In this document: positions 24,900-32,914 of the stretch, in pieces
Layout of the letters: the number at the start of each line of letters is the position of its first letter
Numbering within the stretch: the stretch's first letter is position 1
Assembly (NCBI RefSeq): GCF_041449215.1
Contig: NZ_JBGNFV010000002.1
Span: 120,733-184,732 of the forward strand
DNA: 64,000 nt
Direction of reading: 5' to 3'
Source: Roseivirga sp. BDSF3-8
GTDB taxonomy: Bacteria > Bacteroidota > Bacteroidia > Cytophagales > Cyclobacteriaceae
Notes under the pieces: generated by a model
Databases searched by the model: none
What the model saw: only the letters and a program-made list of their open reading frames with translations
What the model was told of the DNA's origin: nothing
Made by a program: the position numbers and the translations under genes

Positions 24900-25071
24900 C
24901 CTCTGTTACAGTGAGCCTTGTCGCACTGATGGCACCAAAAAGAAAAGCCATATAGAAGTAAGGCATTAAGTCCCAGTCAAGCACTAATCCCCGCTGTATA
25001 GCGGGGTCCCCACCGTCTGGCACACTGTTGCTATACCCACAACTGCCCTATGCACACTGTTTGCTTAACGT

Positions 25072-25101
25072 CTGGGCGGCATTCCGCTGGGCGGCATTCC
25101 G
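25072..25101. repeat. Tandem repeat, 2 x 15 bp (CTGGGCGGCATTCCG)
   Basis: Two perfect units in non-coding DNA. Confidence 0.85.
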
Positions 25102-25322
25102 CTGGGGTCGTTTTAAGGCAGCAGGGTGCAAATAGCCGACGGATCCTATGCAGGCCGCCTCGGATCAGAGGCTATAGTAGCCATCATTGGAATAAGAGTG
25201 AAACAGCAGGCTTTACTTATCGGATGCTCAGTGGCAAGGGTAATCGCCAGGGCCATAGTAGGTTCTATGTACGGAACAGCTCGCATACTCTGTCGCAGCG
25301 CTTGCTACCGGTGTATATAAAC

Positions 25323-25358
25323 TAAAAAAAGCCAGGCAATAAAATCACCTGGCTTTTG
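25323..25358 (-). terminator. Rho-independent terminator downstream of GH43 lipoprotein gene
   Basis: AAAGCCAGG (25328-25336) pairs with CCTGGCTTT (25348-25356); on the minus strand the stem is followed by a T run (7 T). It lies 32 bases past the GH43 stop. Confidence 0.85.
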
Positions 25359-25387
25359 TAAGTGTTAGCAGAGTTGGATCAAGGGAA

Positions 25388-26497
25388 TCAGGGCTCTGCC
25401 TTCACCATTGCATCAATCGTATGTATGGTGCCGTCTTCATTGTAAGTAAGTTCAGTTACTTTTACACTGCGCAAGTGTGTCTGTCCGCCACTCAGTGAAC
25501 TGTCGTGGAAGAACAGGTACCACTTGCCATTATATTCTACTATCGAGTGGTGGTTTGTCCAGCCCAGTACAGGCTTTAGTATCACACCCTGGTAAGTAAA
25601 GGGGCCGTAAGGGCTGTCACCCATCCCATAGGCAATATTGTGAGTGTCTCCTGTAGAGTAAGAGAAGTAATACGTGTCATTATACTTATGTACCCAGGCA
25701 GCTTCAAAAAACCTGCGGTCGTTATCACTTACCATAATAGGGTTACCCGCTTTATCCAGCAGGTCCACGTCCCTGGGGGCTTCGGCAAATGAGGTCATAT
25801 CATCGCTGAGCTTCACTATTTTTGCACTTAGAGCCGGGGCATCCTCTGCGGGGTACGTGTCTTCCCCGCTATACTCCCCGGAGCTCCAGCGCTGTAGCTG
25901 TCCTCCCCATATACCGCCAAAGTACATATAATAAGAGCCGTCCGTGTCCTTAAATACGGCAGGGTCTATGCTGTAGCTGCCCTCTATAGGCTCAGGCCGG
26001 GGGGTAAAGGGACCTGCCGGATTGTCTGCTGACGCCACTCCTATATGAAATATGCCCTCCTTATCTTTGGCAGGAAAATAGAGATAGTAAGTGCCGTCCT
26101 TCTCGGCTGCATCAGGCGCCCACATTTGCCTTTCTGCCCAGGGTACATCCTCTACAGAGAGAGCCACCCCGTGGTCAGTGATTTCGCCGCCTACGCTGTC
26201 CATAGAAAAGACATGGTAGTCTTTCATATCAAAGTGGCTGCCCAGGTCATCCTCAGGTATGCCGGATTCATAGTCGTGTGAAGGGTACAGGTATAGCTTG
26301 CCCTCAAACACATGGGCAGAAGGGTCTGCCGTATACAGGTCCGTTATAATAGGTGTAAGGCTGTCGGCCGGCTCTTCCGTTTCATTGACGGGCTCCTGTA
26401 TATCAGAGGTGTTATCAGATGTATCATTGCTGCATGCCGTGCCGAGCAGGACCGGCAGCATCATGGCTGTCAGGGCGGTAAATGATCTCAGGTGCAT
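25388..26497 (-). CDS. GH43 family lipoprotein glycosidase (beta-xylosidase/arabinofuranosidase type)
   Basis: 369 residues with a lipoprotein signal ('LPVLLGTACSND', lipidated Cys about 22) and an acidic linker, then a five-bladed GH43 propeller. The catalytic base is likely D in 'YTADPSAHVF', the pKa-modulating D in 'SYSIDPAVFKD' and the acid Glu in 'RRFFEAAWVHKYN'; the conserved 'GWTNHHSIVEYNGKWYLFFH' closes the propeller. The family cleaves xylosyl or arabinosyl linkages in xylan oligomers. As a lipoprotein it probably acts at the periplasmic or outer-membrane surface. It is divergent from susC, and the shared 300-bp promoter region holds two palindromic operators. Followed by its own terminator. 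Confidence 0.9.
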   Translation of the reverse strand: MHLRSFTALTAMMLPVLLGTACSNDTSDNTSDIQEPVNETEEPADSLTPIITDLYTADPSAHVFEGKLYLYPSHDYESGIPEDDLGSHFDMKDYHVFSMDSVGGEITDHGVALSVEDVPWAERQMWAPDAAEKDGTYYLYFPAKDKEGIFHIGVASADNPAGPFTPRPEPIEGSYSIDPAVFKDTDGSYYMYFGGIWGGQLQRWSSGEYSGEDTYPAEDAPALSAKIVKLSDDMTSFAEAPRDVDLLDKAGNPIMVSDNDRRFFEAAWVHKYNDTYYFSYSTGDTHNIAYGMGDSPYGPFTYQGVILKPVLGWTNHHSIVEYNGKWYLFFHDSSLSGGQTHLRSVKVTELTYNEDGTIHTIDAMVKAEP

Positions 26498-26567
26498 GTG
26501 ACCTTTATTTAATTGGGTTAATGAGAAATAAGTTTACGCAACTTTATTGCTTTGATTGCATGATTTT

Positions 26568-26583
26568 ACACAATTGATTGTGT
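26568..26583. promoter_or_regulatory. Palindromic LacI-type operator, site 1
   Basis: ACACAAT-TG-ATTGTGT, arms of 7 perfectly inverted. It lies in the divergent GH43/susC region, 70 bp from the GH43 start. A degenerate third candidate is at 26536-26550 (ACGCAACTTTATTGC). The preceding GAAATAAGTTTACGCAA is repeated next to site 2. Confidence 0.7.
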
Positions 26584-26691
26584 AGAAACCTTGTCAGCTT
26601 TTAAATGTAGTTTAAATCTTTTAAAAAGCAATTTTTTGCGGATTTTACATTTATCATATAGGGCAATTTACGCTTTTTTAGAAATAAGTTT

Positions 26692-26707
26692 ACGCAATCG
26701 ATTGCAA
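26692..26707. promoter_or_regulatory. Palindromic LacI-type operator, site 2
   Basis: ACGCAATCGATTGCAA; the 12-base core GCAATCGATTGC is a perfect palindrome with the central CG typical of LacI/GalR operators. About 95 bp upstream of susC. Confidence 0.78.
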
Positions 26708-26800
26708 ATGAAAAACTTTTATTTATTTTTATGAATGAAAGCTCCGGTAAGTTCCGGGTGATCAAAGTTAGTGGCAACCTAAACCGTAAAAATTACAAAT

Positions 26801-29800
26801 ATGAGAGAACGTCTACTATGGTTCAATGGCGCCCGGAGAAGCCGGCACAGGGTAGTGGCCCTTGTGTTCCTGGTTTTCGGACTGTCCATAGGATCACTTC
26901 AAGCGCAGGACAGGATCACAGTATCCGGTCAGGTTACAGGTGGCGTAAGCGATGATGAAGCTTTGCCAGGCGTAACTGTTCTGCTGAAAGGCACCACTAT
27001 CGGTGCCACCACCGACATAGAGGGCCGCTATACACTTTCTAATGTACCTGCCAGTGATACCCTTGTCTTTAGTTATGTAGGGTATGAATCCATAGAGGTG
27101 CCTGTCAATGGCAGACGGACCATCGACATTCAGTTGGCCGAAAGCCTTGAGATGCTTCAGGAAGTGGTAGTAGTTGGTTACGGATCCCAAAAACGCAGTG
27201 ACGTCACCGGCTCACTCGTGTCTGTCGATGCTGAAAAAATAGCTGAAGTTCCTGCTGCAGAAGGGGTAGCCTCGGCTCTTAAAGGCCGCATAGCGGGTGT
27301 GCAGATCACCCAGACCTCAGCACGCCCCGGTGGCGACCCGCAGATCAGGATCAGGGGCAACCGCTCACTTAGTGGCGGAGCCAATGAGCCTTTTATTGTG
27401 GTGGATGGTATTCCCTACAGCGGAAGCCTGAATGATATCAACCCCAATGACATCGTATCCTTTAACGTGCTTAAAGATGCCTCTGCAACGGCCATTTACG
27501 GCTCAAGAGGGGCTAACGGGGTAATCCTTATTACCACCAAGAGAGGTCAGCCCGGACAAACATCATTCAGTTACAATGGCTATACCGGTTATACCACCAC
27601 CCTGGGTGAATATGACCTTATGGATGGACAGGAGTTTGCCGCGCTGAAATTATATACCGAGTCAAACTTTACGCCTGCTGAACGTGAGTCTCTGCTGAAC
27701 GGACGCAGTACTAACTGGCAGGACCTCCTGATAGATGATGGCCTTATCAATAACCATAACCTCAGCGTCAGTGGCGGTAGTGAGACCACCCGTTATGCAG
27801 TTTCTGCAGGGTATTTTAACCAAACCACCGTATTTCCCGGCCAGGGATTTGAGCGATATAATGCCAAGCTATCGCTGGATCAGGAAGTAAATGACTGGTT
27901 ATCAATAGGCATTAGCTCGCTGAACTCTATCTCATACCGTGATGGGGAGAGCGCCAGCCCTATGTTCAATATCCTTACCCTGAGCCCTCTTTATAATCCA
28001 TATAATGAGAACGGTGAGATAAATGAAACCCCTGCCGTAGGCAGCCTTGACCCTAATCTGGTAAACCCCCTTACGCTATACCGGGAAGATAACTGGATTG
28101 AGGAGCGCCGCAGAATTCGCACCTTTAATACCGGCTACCTGCAGATCAAACTTCCTGTAGAAGGCCTGAGCTATAAGCTGAATGCCGGCTTCGACTACAG
28201 CCAGGATGAGTACGGGGCATTTTACGGTGCAGTAACCCCTATGAGAAATATAGACAATGGCAATGCTGCTTATGTGCGTAACAGCGACCGCTGGAGCTAT
28301 ACTATCGAGAACCTGATCAACTACGAGCGCTCATTCGGTGACCACTCCCTTAACTTTACCGGTCTTTACAGTGTACAGGAAGAAGAGTATAACCAAAGTG
28401 GGGTCAATGCAGTAGGCCTCCTGGCGGACGATCTGTTGTATTATAACCTTTCACTTTCTGCGAATACAACCGTACCCCAGGATGTGTTTAACTACACCCG
28501 ATGGGGCATCATGTCATTCATGGCGCGCGCCAACTATAACTATAAGGACCGCTACGTAGCTACCGTAACCGTACGTCGTGACGGCTCCTCCCGTCTGGCC
28601 GATGGTAATGAGTGGTTTACCTACCCTGCCTTTGCGGTAGGCTGGAATGTTCACAATGAGCCTTTCCTGCAGGGTAACCCCGTATTATCCGCTTTGAAGC
28701 TGAGAGCCGGTTATGGCCGTACCTCCAACCAGGCCATTGCCCCTTACCGCTCTATCGGTCAGCTTGACCAGATCCGCTATAACTTTGGCCCTGAAAACGG
28801 GGTGATAGGCTTTTACGTATCTAACCTCCCTAATACCGAGCTTACCTGGGAGTTTACAAACTCCATGAACGTGGGGGTGGACTTCGGCCTGTTTACCAAC
28901 CGTATCACGGGTAGTGTGGACTACTTTAATAACCGCACAGATGGCGTACTGCAGGATGTAGACCTGCCCATTACCTCAGGTATCGTAGGTAGCTATACCC
29001 AAAACATCGGTGAGACCATGGGTGAAGGTATCGAAATTCAGATGTCCGGCGAGGCTATAGAGGCCACCAGCCGCGATGAGTTCGGCTTAGGATTTGACCT
29101 TAACTTTACCAGCTACCGTACCGAGATCCTTCAGCTTACCGAAGGCCGCGACCAGAACATAGACAATGGCTGGTTCGTAGGCGAGCCTATTAACGTACTC
29201 TTTGATTATGAGAAGATCGGTATCTGGCAACTGGATGAAGCTGACGAAGCTGCAGTTTACGGACAGGCTCCCGGTGACATCAGGGTGAAAGACCAGGATG
29301 GCGATGGCGACATTGACGGTGACGACCGCGTAATACTCGGTCAGCTCGATCCTAAATGGAGCTTCGGATTTACAGCAAGAGCCAGATACATGGGCTTTGA
29401 CCTGGCAGTGGTTACCTTCGGTAGCTTTGGTAACGAGCTCGTAAGCACCCTCTACCAGATGAACTCCGCCTACCCTGTCAACAGTCTTGAAGGCAGACGT
29501 AACGGCCCTGATGTGGACTACTGGACAGAGGACAACCCTACCAATGAGTTTCCCCGCCCCGGCCGTAACACCGTACGTTTCGGTAGCACCACCGGCTATT
29601 TCTCCGGTGACTTCATGAAAATACGTAGCATCAACCTTGGATATACCCTTCCTCCGAGCTTCCTCGACAACCTCGGACTGAAATCGGCCCGTGTGTATGC
29701 AACGGTGAGCAATCCGTTCCAGGCATTTTTCTCTGACTACGTGGATTATGGCGGGCTCGACCCCGAGCCTACCGGCAGAGGTACCACTAACAGTGTCACG

Positions 29801-29884
29801 CCCGGCCTGGGCAACAACCTGGTGGTGTCACCGGATACACCTCCTGTCAGAACCTACCTGTTCGGTGTAAATGTGTCCTTCTAA
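26801..29884 (+). CDS. susC: SusC/RagA-type TonB-dependent outer-membrane transporter
   Basis: 1027 residues: signal peptide (about 1-35, ending 'SLQAQ'), a CarboxypepD_reg-like domain (about 42-115, 'LPGVTVLLKGTTIGATTDIE'), plug domain ('EVVVVGYGSQKRSDVTGSL', then 'IRIRGNRSLSG', 'YGSRGANGVILITTKRG') and a C-terminal beta-barrel ending in F ('YLFGVNVSF'). SusC proteins import oligosaccharides with TonB energy and pair with a SusD lid; the pair is encoded together here. Context (GH10, GH30, GH67, GH43) makes xylo-oligosaccharides the likely cargo. First gene of the susC-susD-SGBP operon, under operators 1 and 2. Confidence 0.96.
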   Translation: MRERLLWFNGARRSRHRVVALVFLVFGLSIGSLQAQDRITVSGQVTGGVSDDEALPGVTVLLKGTTIGATTDIEGRYTLSNVPASDTLVFSYVGYESIEVPVNGRRTIDIQLAESLEMLQEVVVVGYGSQKRSDVTGSLVSVDAEKIAEVPAAEGVASALKGRIAGVQITQTSARPGGDPQIRIRGNRSLSGGANEPFIVVDGIPYSGSLNDINPNDIVSFNVLKDASATAIYGSRGANGVILITTKRGQPGQTSFSYNGYTGYTTTLGEYDLMDGQEFAALKLYTESNFTPAERESLLNGRSTNWQDLLIDDGLINNHNLSVSGGSETTRYAVSAGYFNQTTVFPGQGFERYNAKLSLDQEVNDWLSIGISSLNSISYRDGESASPMFNILTLSPLYNPYNENGEINETPAVGSLDPNLVNPLTLYREDNWIEERRRIRTFNTGYLQIKLPVEGLSYKLNAGFDYSQDEYGAFYGAVTPMRNIDNGNAAYVRNSDRWSYTIENLINYERSFGDHSLNFTGLYSVQEEEYNQSGVNAVGLLADDLLYYNLSLSANTTVPQDVFNYTRWGIMSFMARANYNYKDRYVATVTVRRDGSSRLADGNEWFTYPAFAVGWNVHNEPFLQGNPVLSALKLRAGYGRTSNQAIAPYRSIGQLDQIRYNFGPENGVIGFYVSNLPNTELTWEFTNSMNVGVDFGLFTNRITGSVDYFNNRTDGVLQDVDLPITSGIVGSYTQNIGETMGEGIEIQMSGEAIEATSRDEFGLGFDLNFTSYRTEILQLTEGRDQNIDNGWFVGEPINVLFDYEKIGIWQLDEADEAAVYGQAPGDIRVKDQDGDGDIDGDDRVILGQLDPKWSFGFTARARYMGFDLAVVTFGSFGNELVSTLYQMNSAYPVNSLEGRRNGPDVDYWTEDNPTNEFPRPGRNTVRFGSTTGYFSGDFMKIRSINLGYTLPPSFLDNLGLKSARVYATVSNPFQAFFSDYVDYGGLDPEPTGRGTTNSVTPGLGNNLVVSPDTPPVRTYLFGVNVSF

Positions 29885-29900
29885 TCAGACTTTAGTGAAA

Positions 29901-31676
29901 ATGAATATGAAGAGGTTTAAATATCTTTTAACGATCGCATTAATATCCATGTCTACCTATGGCTGCCAGGATATACTGGACGAGCAGCCAAGGTCTGACC
30001 TTACCCCTGATTACTTTAACACCGGTGCGGGTGTGGAGCGAGGAGTGAATGCCGCCTATGCTTATTTCCGTTACTGGTATGGTTCTATGGGTGGGATGGA
30101 CATGACTGACTTCGGTACAGACGAATGGACCGAAGGAGACCAGGCGAATAACCCTGAGGTAAACACCTACCTGCTTACGCCCGCCAGTGGTGTTGTTTCA
30201 ACAGCTTGGAACCGTGCTTATCCGGCCATCAATACCTGTAATGGAGTGATAGAGCTCGGACAGGATGTGGATGACCTGGGCGAGGCCGAACTGAACAGGC
30301 TTATCGGTGAGGCCAAATACCTTCGTGCACACTGGTACTTTATCCTCGTCCAGCAGTACGGGGGCGTGACCCTTGACCTGGGTGCCGGACCCCTGCGCTT
30401 TAACACCAACCCTACAGTGGCCGCGTCACGCGCTTCTGAAGAAGAGGTGTACGAAGCCATCATTCAGGACCTCAAGGATGCCGAGGAAGCATTACCGCCT
30501 TCTTCAAGCGGAGACGGACGCGTGTGGAAAGCTTCTGCTTTGCACCTGCTCGCCAAGGCTTACCTTACCCGTGCCTGGTTGCTGGATAATAATGCAGATT
30601 ATGACAGTGCCCTCATGGCCGTACAGCGCCTGATCCCTGACCCTAATTCACCTACTGCGAATTATGGTGCCACCCTCCTAAGCGATTATGCTGATGTGCA
30701 CAGAGAGGGTAATGAGTATAATAATGAGATACTCTTCTCTGCCAACCGTAACGGGGATCCTGATTACACCAATATTGAACCCTTTGTAGGGGGCGATGAG
30801 CAGTTTCTTCAAAACCGCGCCAACTTCTACTACAGGTGCTTCTACTTCCGTGATGTGGACGGCCTCATCCGTGATGTGACCAATGGCCGCCCATGGATTC
30901 GTATGAAACCAACCGATTTCCTGCTGAACAGTGTATTCGTTAACACAGACGTTGATTCACGCTACCATAAGTCCTTCCAGACCGTATGGTATGCCAACGA
31001 TGAGGAGACACTGCCTGTATGGACCGAATCTGATGTAACAGCCGGTTATATTGACCCCTCCATGGTAGGCGAGTACAAATACGAGGTGGGTGATACAGCC
31101 CTTTACATGCCTACCTTTGAGCTGTCTGACCTTGAGCAGGGCAGAAGAGGCTATGTAGTGTACGACCCCAGCGAAGTAGCTGCACAGGACGACTACTATC
31201 CTTCGCTTAGCAAGCACAATGCGGTCGAAAGACCCCAGGACGGCACAGAAGATAACCCTAACGTGGGTTCTTACCGCCCTTACCTCGCCCACAGGCTTGG
31301 AGAGACCTACCTGATTGGTGCAGAGGCTGCCCTTATGTCCGGTAACCCTGGCCTCGCGGCCCAGTACATAAATACACTTCGTCGCCGTGCTGCCTATCCC
31401 GGTATGGAGAGCAATATGGAAATCACTGCCGGTGAGGTGGATATCGACTTCATCCTGGATGAGAGATCCAGAGAACTGGCGGGCGAAATGAAGCGCTGGT
31501 TTGACCTGAAGCGTACCGAAAAGCTGGTAGAGCGTGTACGCCTGTACAATTCCATAGCCGCACCTAACATCCAGCCTTTCCACAGGTATCGCCCCATTCC
31601 GCAGGATCAGATAGACCTTGCTATCGACCCTACCACACCGGATGGAAGGTATCCTCAGAACGAAGGGTATAATTAA
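29901..31676 (+). CDS. susD: SusD/RagB-family glycan-binding outer-membrane lipoprotein
   Basis: I start at ATG 29901 ('MNMKRFKYLLTIALISMSTY', lipobox Cys at about 22), 16 bases after the susC stop; the frame extends upstream into susC. 591 residues, usual SusD length. SusD features: 'EQPRSDLTPDYFNTG' in the N-terminus, TPR-like helices ('EAKYLRAHWYFILVQQYGG'), and the C-terminal 'LDERSRELAGEMKRWFDLKR'. Lipidated and surface-exposed, it binds glycan and delivers it to SusC. Substrate is inferred from neighbours. Confidence 0.96.
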   Translation: MNMKRFKYLLTIALISMSTYGCQDILDEQPRSDLTPDYFNTGAGVERGVNAAYAYFRYWYGSMGGMDMTDFGTDEWTEGDQANNPEVNTYLLTPASGVVSTAWNRAYPAINTCNGVIELGQDVDDLGEAELNRLIGEAKYLRAHWYFILVQQYGGVTLDLGAGPLRFNTNPTVAASRASEEEVYEAIIQDLKDAEEALPPSSSGDGRVWKASALHLLAKAYLTRAWLLDNNADYDSALMAVQRLIPDPNSPTANYGATLLSDYADVHREGNEYNNEILFSANRNGDPDYTNIEPFVGGDEQFLQNRANFYYRCFYFRDVDGLIRDVTNGRPWIRMKPTDFLLNSVFVNTDVDSRYHKSFQTVWYANDEETLPVWTESDVTAGYIDPSMVGEYKYEVGDTALYMPTFELSDLEQGRRGYVVYDPSEVAAQDDYYPSLSKHNAVERPQDGTEDNPNVGSYRPYLAHRLGETYLIGAEAALMSGNPGLAAQYINTLRRRAAYPGMESNMEITAGEVDIDFILDERSRELAGEMKRWFDLKRTEKLVERVRLYNSIAAPNIQPFHRYRPIPQDQIDLAIDPTTPDGRYPQNEGYN

Positions 31677-31681
31677 GCACA

Positions 31682-32830
31682 ATGAACCGTGAATCAATAA
31701 TGAACTATTTAACACGACATATACTCAATATTTGCTTTCTGATGGGCCTTAGTGTATTTGCCTTCAGTTGCGATGATGAAGAGACCGATAAACTGACGGG
31801 ACCGCCTCCCGGCAATAATACGGTAGACGTAAGCAGCCGGATCACTGGCTTTGAAAACAATGTGACCGGCGCCGGAGCCGAGAGTACAGTGCTCGGAAAT
31901 AACCTCAGTGGAGTGGAGTTTGTCATGATAGACGGCCAGCTTTCCCCCGACGTGGAGGCTTCCGAAAGTGCTGTAACCTTTACCGTACCCATAGACCCCG
32001 CTCCTTCGCTGGGTATGGTGGATGTGGTATTGATATTCTCCGGACAGGAGAGAGCCTATGCCCAGATAGAGGTTGTGGCTAACCCTTCTGTTAGCCTCGT
32101 ATACCCCATGTCAGGGTTTGCCGGTGATGAAATTACCCTGATAGGGACTAATCTTGATGCGGTAGAGGAAGCCGGTATAGGCGCTGCTGCCGGTACAATA
32201 GTGAGCCAGACCGGCAGTAGCCTAACCCTCAGTGTTCCCTCAGGAGCGCAGGATGGGGATAATTTTTACCTGATATCCAGCTCCGGTACCCGTACCGATA
32301 CAGAGTTTTCCTTTATAAGCTGTGAAGCTAACGGTAGCCTTACCGCCTGCCAGCCCTCTGTGGTGCTGAGTGGCGGATTTGAGCAGGGGGATGCTTCCTC
32401 CCTTGAGAACTGGAACATTTACAATACAGGTAACCCTTCCGGCGATGCTACCGTCACAGTAGGTACCGGATCCGATGAGGTGCTCACCGGTAGCCGTTCC
32501 ATGAAGGTAATAAACCCTACCGCATACCCCGGCCAGCAGTGGCGCGTACAGGTAGCCAGTAACCCGTTCCCTACTACAGAGGGTAAGACCTACTTTGTCA
32601 GCTACTGGGTAAAGGCTGAGTCTGATGGCGGTAGTATCAGACTTTCTACCCAGCCCAATGCATCCTATCAGGGTGACCAGAGCATTGGTACCCAGTGGCA
32701 GGAAGTGACCTGGAGCTTTACCGTTAATGATACTGACCCTGACCAGACCGAAACGGTGATCGTTTTCGATATGGGCCAGGAAGCCAATACGTATTACATC
32801 GATAATGTTCGAGTAGTAGAAGAGCAGTAA
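31682..32830 (+). CDS. Surface glycan-binding lipoprotein (IPT/TIG domains plus CBM4/9-like module)
   Basis: 382 residues starting 5 bases after susD; a second ATG at 31700 is possible. Lipoprotein signal with 'SVFAFSCDD'. Two Ig-like IPT/TIG domains (about 50-130, 'NNLSGVEFVMIDGQ'; 133-210, 'YPMSGFAGDEITLIGTNLDA') are followed by a jelly-roll carbohydrate-binding module (about 225-380) with 'GGFEQGDASSLENWNIYN', 'GKTYFVSYWVKAES' and the terminal 'YYIDNVRVVEEQ', as in CBM4/9/22 families that bind xylan. It fills the SusE/F position and probably captures xylan at the cell surface. Terminator follows. Confidence 0.88.
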   Translation: MNRESIMNYLTRHILNICFLMGLSVFAFSCDDEETDKLTGPPPGNNTVDVSSRITGFENNVTGAGAESTVLGNNLSGVEFVMIDGQLSPDVEASESAVTFTVPIDPAPSLGMVDVVLIFSGQERAYAQIEVVANPSVSLVYPMSGFAGDEITLIGTNLDAVEEAGIGAAAGTIVSQTGSSLTLSVPSGAQDGDNFYLISSSGTRTDTEFSFISCEANGSLTACQPSVVLSGGFEQGDASSLENWNIYNTGNPSGDATVTVGTGSDEVLTGSRSMKVINPTAYPGQQWRVQVASNPFPTTEGKTYFVSYWVKAESDGGSIRLSTQPNASYQGDQSIGTQWQEVTWSFTVNDTDPDQTETVIVFDMGQEANTYYIDNVRVVEEQ

Positions 32831-32873
32831 TTAGTGCTTTTGTTGTTTCCGTTTGTGTAATATTCTTCATGTT

Positions 32874-32900
32874 AAAACCCGGCCTGAGTGCCGGGTTTTC
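32874..32900 (+). terminator. Terminator after the susC-susD-SGBP operon
   Basis: AAAACCCGGC-ctga-GTGCCGGGTTTTC with a TTTTAC tail. It separates the sus genes from the following GH43 gene and contains the GTG that would otherwise be read as that gene's start. Confidence 0.85.
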
Positions 32901-32914
32901 TTTTACTACCTATC

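Larger units (their letters stand above)
23849..25322. repeat. Non-coding repeat block 2 (1.5 kb)
   Basis: No supportable gene. It holds a three-unit tandem repeat (23967-23999), composite segment R1 copy 2 (24204-24333), a triple CCGCGGAGTTGCACTCC palindrome array (24341-24396), two copies of CCTAACAGGCGCATAGTCC (about 24438 and 24609), composite segment R2 copy 2 (24628-24899), a CCCCGCTG-tat-AGCGGGG hairpin (about 24988) and a two-unit repeat (25072-25101). Short frames such as 25126-25320 have no recognisable features. Confidence 0.7.

Noticed and set aside
25050..25325. Short plus-strand frames (65-91 codons) in the repeat zone
   Set aside because: They overlap tandem repeats, have no recognisable motif or start context, and end near the GH43 terminator.
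32888..32914. GTG start giving a longer N-terminus for the second GH43
   Set aside because: The GTG lies inside the terminator stem (32874-32900); the ATG at 32915 begins a normal signal peptide.
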